From a virus, in the IMG/VR virus record IMGVR_UViG_3300017989_000199, positions 1-42,057 of that record: a DNA stretch of 42,057 nucleotides; one strand, given 5' to 3'. Of the stretch, positions 34,832 to 41,453 are shown in pieces; within the stretch, counting starts at the first letter, position 1, and the number at the start of each line of letters is the position of its first letter. The translations under genes were made by a program, and so were the position numbers. The notes under the pieces were generated by a model. The model was not told the origin of the DNA and ran no database searches. It saw nothing but the letters and a program-made list of their open reading frames with translations.

Positions 34832-34984
34832 ATGAATAACAAAATAACAAACTCAATCAAAAACAAGGACTTTTCTTTTACTGATAAGACCATTAACGCG
34901 AGAATGATGGAAAAACTTTCTGTTGGTCTTGATATAAAGAAAGTAGAAATTACACAAAAATTATCCGATAAAATCAACAAATGA
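34832..34984 (+). CDS. Small prohead-core-like protein (gp67 position)
   Basis: This 50-residue gene has a clear ribosome site (AGGGAG) and late-type box, and its stop overlaps the next ATG (ATGA). The C-terminal half contains MMEKLSVGLDIKKVEITQKL, resembling the E-K-L-x-x-x-L-x-x-K-K-x-E-I motif of small prohead-core proteins and of the 25699 product in this window. In T4 the small core genes 67 and 68 lie between gp20 and gp21, as here. The assignment rests on position and motif. Confidence 0.6.
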   Translation: MNNKITNSIKNKDFSFTDKTINARMMEKLSVGLDIKKVEITQKLSDKINK

Positions 34985-35514
34985 AATCATTTAAAACCAT
35001 CATCTCAGAATTAACAACAAGTGTGGTTCGACCGCCATTCTTTATTCTTTCCCGTCATGGGATGGGATTTGTAATTATAGATGAAATTATTACTGATGAT
35101 CAAGATGTACAGAGGCGAGTTTTTAAGAAATATAAGGATTGCTTTTTACTGCCCGGAAGAGAGGCTGGAAATCTTAAGGTTGGGGACACACTCAACAAAC
35201 GACAGGCCAAGATGTTCAATGCCCTCCCCATTGATTATTTTATGATGGAAGCAACAGAAGAAGAACTCACCGAAGTTGCTGCGAAAAAGAAGGTTCGTGT
35301 TCTTAAGGGTAAAAGAGTGGTTCAGTATAGATGCCCACCCGGACATCATAAACGATCCAAGGGTGGTAGAACTTGCGTTCGAACTACAGGAAAGAGAAAA
35401 TACAAAGTAACTCGCGGTGCCAAGCGTGGTGCTCGCAAGCGTAAAGCAAGAAAAGCAACAATTTCACGCCGTAGAAGCCGTTCAGTACGGAAGAGAAGGA
35501 GTATGGGACTATGA
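34981..35514 (+). CDS. Basic internal head protein with packaging signal (gp68 position)
   Basis: The 177-residue protein begins MKSFKTIISEL, with a predicted gp21 cut after ISE (residue 10). The middle is an alpha/beta region; Cys118 and Cys132 flank P-P-G-H-H-K-R and may bind a metal. Residues 134-175 are almost entirely Arg, Lys, Ala, Gly and Ser (KRGARKRKARKATISRRRSR), a protamine- or histone-like tail. It lies directly before the protease, where T4 has core gene 68. It may be a DNA-condensing internal protein or part of the core. Confidence 0.62.
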   Translation: MKSFKTIISELTTSVVRPPFFILSRHGMGFVIIDEIITDDQDVQRRVFKKYKDCFLLPGREAGNLKVGDTLNKRQAKMFNALPIDYFMMEATEEELTEVAAKKKVRVLKGKRVVQYRCPPGHHKRSKGGRTCVRTTGKRKYKVTRGAKRGARKRKARKATISRRRSRSVRKRRSMGL

Positions 35515-36173
35515 GTTTAAAACTACTCAGAGAAGATATTACAGAGAGTAATAAGATTGAACTTATCTCTGAAGGAAACGGGGATAATAAGACATTTTAT
35601 CTCTCTGGTCCATTCCTTCAGGCTGATGTTCAAAACAAGAACAAACGAATCTATCCAATGAGTGTGATGGAAAACGCAGTTCGTCTGTATACCGAAAATA
35701 ATATTAGTAAGAATATGGCATATGGTGAACTAAACCACCCATCCGGTCCTGAGATCAATCTTGACCGAGTTTCCCACATCATCACAGAATTACGTCGTGA
35801 TGGGTCAACTTTCTTCGGAAAGGCCAAGATTATTGAAGAAACTCCCTGTGGAAAAATCGTCGGGGGACTTCTTCGTGCTGGTGCCGCTTTAGGGGTATCT
35901 TCCCGTGGAATGGGATCTATTCAGGAATCTAACGGTATTTCCTATGTCCAAGACGACTTCAGACTGGCTACAGCCGCTGATGTGGTAGCCGATCCATCCG
36001 CCCCAGATGCCTATGTTCAGGGTCTGATGGAAAGTGCTGAGTGGATCTGGGATGATGGTATCTGGAAAACCAGAGATCTAGAAGAAAGCAAGAAGATTAT
36101 TGAAAAAGCCTCACTTCGTAAGTTACAAGAGGCCAAGATTGAGGCGTTCAGAAGAGCACTTAATAACCTTTAA
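35511..36173 (+). CDS. gp21: Prohead core protease gp21
   Basis: The 220-residue protein matches T4 gp21 (212 residues). Catalytic residues are His76 in GELNHP and Ser130 or Ser131 in GVSSRGMGS, the herpesvirus-like/T4 protease pattern. The start overlaps the previous stop by 4 bases, with GAAGGAG upstream. Its own N-terminus, MSLKLLRED, contains LRE and could be self-cut. gp21 cleaves the capsid, scaffold and internal proteins at (L/I)xE during head maturation, so its specificity underlies the cargo prediction made for this window. Confidence 0.92.
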   Translation: MSLKLLREDITESNKIELISEGNGDNKTFYLSGPFLQADVQNKNKRIYPMSVMENAVRLYTENNISKNMAYGELNHPSGPEINLDRVSHIITELRRDGSTFFGKAKIIEETPCGKIVGGLLRAGAALGVSSRGMGSIQESNGISYVQDDFRLATAADVVADPSAPDAYVQGLMESAEWIWDDGIWKTRDLEESKKIIEKASLRKLQEAKIEAFRRALNNL

Positions 36174-36204
36174 ATATTGAAAATGATATATATTAGTAGA
36201 AACC

Positions 36205-36211
36205 TTAAATA
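36205..36211 (+). promoter_or_regulatory. Late-promoter-like box upstream of gp22
   Basis: TTAAATA lies 23 bases before the gp22 ATG, with TAAGGAG as ribosome site. Confidence 0.35.
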
Positions 36212-36234
36212 CCAAATTGGTAAGGAGAATATAA

Positions 36235-37482
36235 ATGGACGCAGATAAAATTGCAAAGCAAATCGTAGAGGATGTCGAAAGAGATCTTAACGAAGAGTCA
36301 AAAGAAATGCAGAACTCTAATGTTTCGTCTACTCGCAGCAATGCAGAGAAGATGGATGCTGGAGAGGCAGAAGTCATGGATGCCGAAGAGAATTCGGGAA
36401 CCGATTCCAAGAGCCGCCAGAAGTCAGACACCGACAAGTACAAGGCAGATAAGACTGTCTCGGAAGAGAAGGAAGTCGGATCTGATGTCTATGATGATGA
36501 AGATGAGTCAGACAACACTGTTGCCGACACCAAACTTGTAAAGACTGGTGAGAAGGACGAAAACAGTGATAAGAAGGACTCCGACCTTGCCGCAGACACC
36601 GCTCTAGTCAACGAAGAGGACGAGATGGGTGATGAGGAAGAGCCAGAAGACAAGTATGGCGAGGATGCAATCAAGGACAAGATTGAAGAGCACCTTCGTT
36701 CAGAGGCTGCTGGAGAAGCAATCCGCGAGCACCTTGCAATCATGTTCAAGGCTGGTGGTGATGATCAACTCACAGAAGAGTTCACCAGCAAGGCACAGAC
36801 AATCTTCGAGGCTGCTGTCAACGAAAGAGCACGAAGCATCGCTGGTCTGGTTGCTGAAGAAAACACTCGCATCATCCGTGAAATGAAAGAGCGTTTTGAA
36901 TCAAAAGCACAACTTCATGAGGAAAAACTCGAAGCACAAGTTGATGAGTATCTTACCTATGCAGTTGAAGAGTGGATGAAGGAAAATGAACTTCAGGTTG
37001 AGACTGGTCTTCGTACCGAAATCACCGAAGCATTCCTTTCTGATCTCCACGATCTTTTCAACGAGCACAATATCAGTGTTCCCGAAGAGAAGTACGATGT
37101 TCTCGAAGAAATGAGCGATAAGGTTGCTTCACTCGAATCACAGATCAACGAAAGTAAGGAAAAGCAAGCGAGCCTTTCCAAGCAACTCAAAGAAGAAAAG
37201 CGTCAGCGTATCTTTGTTGAGTCAACACAGGATCTGACTCTCAGTGAGCGTGAAAAACTCCAGAACCTTTCCTCACATGTTCTCTTCGAAAATGAAGATT
37301 CATACCTATCTGAAATCAAGGTTTTGAAGGAATCATACTTCAACAACACAAGCGACTCATCAACTGAGACTGCTACAGAGTTGAATGAGGCAAAGAAACA
37401 GGAAAAGAAGCCTGTTGCTAATGACCCCATGATGAACAGCCTTCTTGAAGGTATGCGTAACTTCTCTGAGAAGAGAGAATAA
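36235..37482 (+). CDS. gp22: Prohead scaffold protein gp22
   Basis: The 415-residue protein is larger than T4 gp22 (269). The N-terminal third is very acidic and low in complexity (EEDEMGDEEEPEDK near residue 125), and residues about 145-350 are long charged helices with coiled-coil character, as expected for the internal scaffold core. Position between gp21 and gp23 is that of T4. Many L-x-E sites (for example VLEE) fit its destruction by gp21 during maturation. A good ribosome site (TAAGGAG) precedes the start. Confidence 0.88.
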   Translation: MDADKIAKQIVEDVERDLNEESKEMQNSNVSSTRSNAEKMDAGEAEVMDAEENSGTDSKSRQKSDTDKYKADKTVSEEKEVGSDVYDDEDESDNTVADTKLVKTGEKDENSDKKDSDLAADTALVNEEDEMGDEEEPEDKYGEDAIKDKIEEHLRSEAAGEAIREHLAIMFKAGGDDQLTEEFTSKAQTIFEAAVNERARSIAGLVAEENTRIIREMKERFESKAQLHEEKLEAQVDEYLTYAVEEWMKENELQVETGLRTEITEAFLSDLHDLFNEHNISVPEEKYDVLEEMSDKVASLESQINESKEKQASLSKQLKEEKRQRIFVESTQDLTLSEREKLQNLSSHVLFENEDSYLSEIKVLKESYFNNTSDSSTETATELNEAKKQEKKPVANDPMMNSLLEGMRNFSEKRE

Positions 37483-37503
37483 GAGACCAAAAACTAACTT
37501 TTA

Positions 37504-37516
37504 CTAAATATAAATG
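37504..37516 (+). promoter_or_regulatory. Late-promoter-like box upstream of gp23
   Basis: CTAAATA (37504-37510) runs into TATAAATG (37509-37516), one base from the T4 consensus. It gives a leader of about 30 bases containing AAAGGAG before the gp23 ATG. Confidence 0.55.
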
Positions 37517-37552
37517 TTATCAAAAACCATTAAAGATTAAAGGAGAATCCAA

Positions 37553-38881
37553 ATGGATGAAAGCGTAAAAGAAATTCAGGCTCAAAAGGAGCAACTTGTA
37601 GAGAAGTGGAGTGGTGTCCTTGATGATGCTAACTTCTCTCCGATCAAGTCCTCGTATCGTCGTCAGACAACCGCTGTGCTTCTGGAAAACCAGAGCAAGC
37701 AACTCCGCGAGTCAACCGCTCCCGGAACCGTTTCGGGTAATGTTGACAATTGGGATCCCATCCTGATGTCACTCGTCCGTCGTGCAGCACCTAAGATGAT
37801 CGCTTATGATGTCTGTGGTGTTCAGCCAATGACAGGTCCAAGTGGTCTGATCTTTGCTCTGCGTGCGACCTACGGTCGTAACGGTGGAACCGTCGCTGCT
37901 GCAAATGCAAACGAAGCCCTTGGTATTACTGAGGCTCGTACAGGGTTCTCTGGTACTGGTGGTGCTGGTACAAGTGGTCTTGGTGGTAATGACTACGGTG
38001 TTACTGCTGGTTCGGGTATTGCTGGTATTTCCATCGGTCGTGGTATGGCAACAACTGCTGCTGAAATCCTCGGATCCGATACCGGTAACGACTTCCAAGA
38101 GATGTCAATCAACATCGACTCCACTAGCGTAACTGCTAAGAGCCGTGCGTTGAAGGCTGAGTACAGCCATGAGATCCAGCAAGACATGAAGGCCATCCAC
38201 GGTCTTGATGCCGATAAGGAACTCGCAAACATTCTCACACAGGAAATCCTTGCTGAGATCAACCGCGAAGTTATTCGCACCATCTATGTCACTGCCAAGC
38301 AGGGATCCCAGACTGGTGTTACAACTGCTGGTGTGTTTGACCTTGATACCGACTCGAACGGTCGTTGGTCAGTCGAGCGTTTCCGTGGCCTCATGTTCCA
38401 GTGTGAGCGTGAAGCAAACGTAATCGCTAAGGAAACTCGTCGCGGTAAGGGTAACTTCCTCATCTGCTCGTCTGACGTTGCTTCGGCTCTTCAGGCTGCT
38501 GGTGTTCTGGATTACAACCCCGCACTTCAGGGAAACCTTGAAGTTGACGACACTGGCAACACTTTCGCAGGTGTTCTCTCCAGTGGTATGAAGGTCTTCA
38601 TTGATCCTTACCACTCATCCACTGCTACCAACGACTTCATGTGTGTTGGCTACCGTGGTGAGAGCGTCTACGATGCTGGTCTCTTCTACTGCCCTTATGT
38701 ACCTCTTCAGATGTACCGTGCAGTGGGTGAGGATACCTTCCAGCCGAAGATCGGGTTCAAGACTCGTTACGGTCTGGTAGCAAACCCATTCGTCATGAAT
38801 GGTGCAGCACCTGATGCACAGACTCTGACCGCTGGTATTAACCAATATTATCGTTTCACAGTAATAGATAATTTAACGTGA
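37553..38881 (+). CDS. gp23: Major capsid protein gp23
   Basis: The 442-residue precursor has the T4-like capsid signature ILMSLVRRAAPKMIAYDVCG then VQPMTGPSGLIFALRA (residues about 72-108), corresponding to T4 MVRRAIPNLIAFDICGVQPM. The predicted maturation site is after QLRE, residue 53, leaving a mature start STAPG; in T4 cleavage is after residue 65. Codon use is strongly biased towards C-ending and GGT/CGT codons, as in very highly expressed genes. An AAAGGAG ribosome site precedes it and a UUCG-loop terminator follows. Other matches to the family include FRGLMFQCEREANVIAKETR and YCPYVPLQMYRAV. Confidence 0.97.
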   Translation: MDESVKEIQAQKEQLVEKWSGVLDDANFSPIKSSYRRQTTAVLLENQSKQLRESTAPGTVSGNVDNWDPILMSLVRRAAPKMIAYDVCGVQPMTGPSGLIFALRATYGRNGGTVAAANANEALGITEARTGFSGTGGAGTSGLGGNDYGVTAGSGIAGISIGRGMATTAAEILGSDTGNDFQEMSINIDSTSVTAKSRALKAEYSHEIQQDMKAIHGLDADKELANILTQEILAEINREVIRTIYVTAKQGSQTGVTTAGVFDLDTDSNGRWSVERFRGLMFQCEREANVIAKETRRGKGNFLICSSDVASALQAAGVLDYNPALQGNLEVDDTGNTFAGVLSSGMKVFIDPYHSSTATNDFMCVGYRGESVYDAGLFYCPYVPLQMYRAVGEDTFQPKIGFKTRYGLVANPFVMNGAAPDAQTLTAGINQYYRFTVIDNLT

Positions 38882-38908
38882 TTGGTAATCTGACCTAAAA
38901 TCAGAATC

Positions 38909-38934
38909 ACAAAAGGAAGTTCGCTTCCTTTTGT
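38909..38934 (+). terminator. gp23 terminator with TTCG loop
   Basis: A perfect 11-pair stem ACAAAAGGAAG / CTTCCTTTTGT closes a TTCG tetraloop and is followed by TTT, 27 bases after the gp23 stop. It is the strongest terminator in the window. Confidence 0.93.
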
Positions 38935-39007
38935 TTTAAACATATTTAAGCCAAGTAATACACTACACTAAAGAGTACAACCAATATACTGTATGAAGGA
39001 GAAATAA

Positions 39008-39928
39008 ATGGAAAACAAGCCAGCAAAAATATACCTAATCACCAACAAAGAAAACGGTAAGCAATATATCGGAATCACTGTGACTTCCATCAAAGCCCGA
39101 TGGAATAGACATGTATACGATTCAAAAAATGCAAATGACGGAAATTGCAAGCAAGCATTACACGATGCCATCAGAAAATATGGAAAAGATTGTTTCCTGC
39201 TCGAAGAAGTGTATCAGTCAAATGACCACGAACACATCAAAGAAATGGAAACGCATTTTATTAACCTATACAAAACACATGGCACTCAGGGCGGTTACAA
39301 TATGACTTGGGGTGGAGATGGTTGGCATGGCATGAAGCATTCTGAAGAAGCAAAGAAAAAGATGTCTGAGTCCCATAAAGGAAAGACCCTTTCTGAAGAG
39401 CATAAGAAAAAGATTTCAGAATCCCAAATCGGTAAGAAAATGTCCTACACCAATAAAGAAGAATGGAAGAAAAATCTATCCAACTCAAAGAGAAACAATC
39501 CAACTCAATATTATAAACTTGAAATAACCACACCAGATGGATCTACACACACGATTACAAATCTCAAGAGATACTGTGAAGATTCTAATGATGTACTGAA
39601 TCCACAACCATTCATGAAAGCGATAAAAGAAAATAAACCATATAAGGGATATATTGGAATCATTCTTGAACAGTCTAACATCTCTCATGGTGGAGTAACT
39701 AAACATTCAAAATCAACTAAAAATAAAATTAAAGAATCAAACTATAGATTTGAATACACAATCACACATCCCGAAGGAACTAAAACAGTCACAAAGGATC
39801 TGAAATCATTTTGTTTGGATCATAGTTTATCTAAGGGAAACATGACAGAGGCAGCAAAAAAGAATGAAAAAGAAAAGACCCAAAAGTATGGGTCTAAGGG
39901 TTACGCGATCACTAGAAAGAGTCTTTAA
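39008..39928 (+). CDS. GIY-YIG / NUMOD3 homing endonuclease after gp23
   Basis: The product is a 306-residue free-standing endonuclease. The GIY-YIG core is KIYLITNKENGKQYIGIT (residues 7-24), followed by RWNRH with the conserved Arg and His, and a Glu in EEVYQSND. DNA-binding NUMOD3-type repeats follow: HSEEAKKKMSESHKGKTLSE and EHKKKISESQIGKK. The C-terminal 150 residues contain two related segments that look like further DNA-binding modules (TPDGSTHTITNLKRYCED and HPEGTKTVTKDLKSFCLD). Ribosome site AAGGAG 7 bases upstream. It lies beyond the gp23 terminator, the last plus-strand gene, and is AT-richer than gp23. Confidence 0.9.
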   Translation: MENKPAKIYLITNKENGKQYIGITVTSIKARWNRHVYDSKNANDGNCKQALHDAIRKYGKDCFLLEEVYQSNDHEHIKEMETHFINLYKTHGTQGGYNMTWGGDGWHGMKHSEEAKKKMSESHKGKTLSEEHKKKISESQIGKKMSYTNKEEWKKNLSNSKRNNPTQYYKLEITTPDGSTHTITNLKRYCEDSNDVLNPQPFMKAIKENKPYKGYIGIILEQSNISHGGVTKHSKSTKNKIKESNYRFEYTITHPEGTKTVTKDLKSFCLDHSLSKGNMTEAAKKNEKEKTQKYGSKGYAITRKSL

Positions 39929-40030
39929 TTACGAAGTTTTATTATAAATCATCATATTAATGTGGTAGATAAGAATTATCATTGAAATCCATAGCGGGAT
40001 AGCAAAAATAAAAGAATTAAATGTGATCAC
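39929..40030 (-). CDS. Tiny hydrophobic protein, GTG start
   Basis: The gene encodes 33 residues from a GTG that overlaps the upstream stop (GTGA). Residues 7-27 form one membrane span (FIFAIPLWISMIILIYHINM). The stop directly abuts the stop of the convergent endonuclease gene. There is no independent ribosome site, so it would be made by coupling. It could instead be the second half of a membrane protein split by a frameshift from the 40027-40116 gene. Function unknown. Confidence 0.35.
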   Translation of the reverse strand: MITFNSFIFAIPLWISMIILIYHINMMIYNKTS

Positions 40031-40116
40031 AAAACTGCAAACAAACATGCCAGTGCTAGGTATGCGAACATTCCAGATCTATGCTTATTCCATGCTGGAT
40101 ATTCAAAATCATCCAT
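40027..40116 (-). CDS. Tiny protein with hydrophobic end
   Basis: The gene encodes 29 residues: MDDFEYPAWNKHRSG then MFAYLALACLFAVL. AGGAG lies 6 bases before the ATG, inside the preceding gene, which it overlaps by 8 bases. The hydrophobic end is too short to be a sure membrane span by itself. The overlap with the next GTG suggests translational coupling or a broken longer gene. Confidence 0.42.
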   Translation of the reverse strand: MDDFEYPAWNKHRSGMFAYLALACLFAVL

Positions 40117-40276
40117 AATTATCTCCTAAGAGTTTCGACCGAAGTTCATGGACATCATTATCGAGTCTTTCCAACTCAATTTTTTCTTCCTCGGTGATAG
40201 ATCCGTCAAATTCCTTATCAGTAAGATCTAGTCTTCGCTCATTCATCTCATTGTAGCGTGAATACATTCCAGACAC
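40109..40276 (-). CDS. Small charged coiled-coil-like protein, GTG start
   Basis: The gene encodes 55 residues. The GTG is chosen because AAAGGAG lies 7 bases upstream; an ATG three codons later is too far from it. Residues about 25-50 form one acidic helix with heptad spacing (EEEKIELERLDNDVHELRSK). It comes 21 bases after the hexapeptide-repeat gene in the same operon. Function unknown; the hypothesis of a small early regulator is only by position. Confidence 0.6.
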   Translation of the reverse strand: MSGMYSRYNEMNERRLDLTDKEFDGSITEEEKIELERLDNDVHELRSKLLGDNYG

Positions 40277-40297
40277 TATTATTCTCCTTTTATAATC

Positions 40298-40936
40298 TTA
40301 ACTGCAAACATCTCGACACGTTTTAGTCTTACCAAATACAAAAGTATTGCCATATACCCTAGCATTACCATATACCTCAGCAGTATCATATACCCGAGCA
40401 TTCTCATATACCCAAGCATTACCATATACCAGAGCATTACCAAATACCAGAGTATTTCCATATATCTCACTATCATTAAATGCCCGAGCATCATTAAATA
40501 CCCGAGAATTCTCATATACCTTAGCACGATTAAATACATTGGCATTACCAAACACTAGAGCATTACCATATACCTTAGCATTCCCATATACTACGGCGTT
40601 CTCATATACCCTAGCATTACCAGATACCCAAGCATTATCAGATATCCGAGCATTACCATATACCCGAGCATTCATCCCGACAAATGCTGTTGTTTCTACC
40701 GTGGCTGTCTCGGCAACCAGACCACCACCATTAGGATGTGGGCGATGAATCACCCCATCAATTGTGACCTCAAACTTCATACGTTGGTCAACATCACAAA
40801 CATAATCCATATCCCCCACCCATCGAGAAACATTTGGTTCCAAAATAGGCTCTTCCTTTGTCCCAATAAGATCTGCAATCTCGCTAAGGGTCATGTCGGA
40901 ATTCTTCAACACTTCAATTGCAGTTCTTTCGTCCAT
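40298..40936 (-). CDS. Hexapeptide-repeat (left-handed beta-helix) protein, long copy
   Basis: The product is 212 residues from the ATG at 40936, which has AGGAG 7 bases upstream. A longer frame exists upstream but runs through the previous gene and encodes an implausible Met/Leu-rich tract. Residues 1-30 (TAIEVLKNSDMTLSEIADLI) look like a helix-turn-helix; residues about 68-80 read HRPHPNGGGLVAET. From about residue 79 there are some 21 consecutive hexads of the type A-R-V-Y-G-N, the pattern of left-handed parallel beta-helices, with Val or Ile at every sixth place. No acyltransferase histidine is visible, so I see a structural or binding role, not an enzyme. Confidence 0.78.
   Translation of the reverse strand: MDERTAIEVLKNSDMTLSEIADLIGTKEEPILEPNVSRWVGDMDYVCDVDQRMKFEVTIDGVIHRPHPNGGGLVAETATVETTAFVGMNARVYGNARISDNAWVSGNARVYENAVVYGNAKVYGNALVFGNANVFNRAKVYENSRVFNDARAFNDSEIYGNTLVFGNALVYGNAWVYENARVYDTAEVYGNARVYGNTFVFGKTKTCRDVCS
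40331..40680 (-). repeat. 18-bp tandem repeat encoding the hexapeptide array
   Basis: On the plus strand the unit is close to ATATACCCGAGCATTACC, repeated about 19 times with substitutions but without frame breaks; on the minus strand it encodes (N)-A-R-V-Y-G. Units differ mostly at the first two residues of each hexad. A shorter array with the same unit lies at 40985-41120 in the upstream paralogue. Confidence 0.85.
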
Positions 40937-40937
40937 T

Positions 40938-41384
40938 TTAAATCTCCTTTTTATTGTCCTGAATCGAGTCATCACCACACACCCGAACATCACCACATAC
41001 ATAAGTATTACCGGATACCCGAGCATTATCATATACCCGAGCATTATCACAGACCTGAGCATTATCAAAGATCCGAGCATTACCTAATACCATAGCAGTA
41101 CCATATACCCGAGCATTCACACCAACGAATGCCGTTGGTTCTACCGTGGCCGTTTCAGCAACCAGTCCACCACCATTGGGATGGGGACGGTGAACTACAC
41201 CCTCGATTATAGTCTTACGAGTGAAGAAGTCAGGGTCATTAATTGTATATCCAGTATCACCCGGATACCTAGAAACATTTGATTCCGGAATATCTAATTC
41301 TTCCTGTGTATCAATTAGGGATGCAATTTGGCTCAGAGTGGGGTTAGAATTCTTCAACACTTCAATGGCTGTTTTTTCGTTCAT
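40938..41384 (-). CDS. Hexapeptide-repeat protein, short copy
   Basis: The 148-residue protein is a paralogue of the downstream gene: the first 28 residues (starting MNEKTAIEVLKNS, then TLSQIASLIDTQEE) and VVHRPHPNGGGLVAETATVE are nearly the same. Only about 9-10 hexads follow (ARVYGT, AMVLGN, ARIFDN and so on), after which the frame ends in a charged tail DDSIQDNKKEI. The two ribosome sites (AGGAGATTTAAAATG) are identical, so the genes arose by tandem duplication and differ in array length. The gene is first in the operon behind the sigma-70-type promoter. Confidence 0.78.
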   Translation of the reverse strand: MNEKTAIEVLKNSNPTLSQIASLIDTQEELDIPESNVSRYPGDTGYTINDPDFFTRKTIIEGVVHRPHPNGGGLVAETATVEPTAFVGVNARVYGTAMVLGNARIFDNAQVCDNARVYDNARVSGNTYVCGDVRVCGDDSIQDNKKEI

Positions 41385-41408
41385 TTTAAATCTCCTTTGG
41401 ATGTCCTA

Positions 41409-41437
41409 AGTATAGCACCCATCAGGTTGAAAGTCAA
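41409..41437 (-). promoter_or_regulatory. Sigma-70-type promoter for the minus-strand operon
   Basis: Reading the minus strand: TTGACT, 17 bases, TATACT, then about 24 bases to the ATG of the short hexapeptide gene, with AAAGGAG between. This is one mismatch from consensus in each box with ideal spacing. It lies in the 69-base gap after the helicase gene. Such host-like promoters drive early genes in T4-like phages. Confidence 0.8.
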
Positions 41438-41453
41438 GCAAATATGTTAAATT

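Noticed and set aside
36489-37490. Long minus-strand frames opposite gp22
   Set aside because: They are shadows of the Glu/Lys-rich scaffold codons (Ser/Leu/Phe-rich in reverse) with no start signal.
40331-40680. CRISPR-like array, because of regular short repeats
   Set aside because: The unit is 18 bp with no spacers; it is in frame with and explained by a hexapeptide-repeat protein.
40347-40748. Plus-strand reading frame of 133 residues rich in Y-T-x-A-L
   Set aside because: It is the antisense shadow of the hexapeptide array; an 18-bp periodic repeat keeps several frames open by chance, and there is no ribosome site.
40937-41080. N-terminal extension of the long hexapeptide protein to 41080
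   Set aside because: It would overlap the upstream paralogue out of frame and encodes a Met/Leu/Val-rich tract created by the repeat; the ATG at 40936 has a proper ribosome site and matches the paralogue start.
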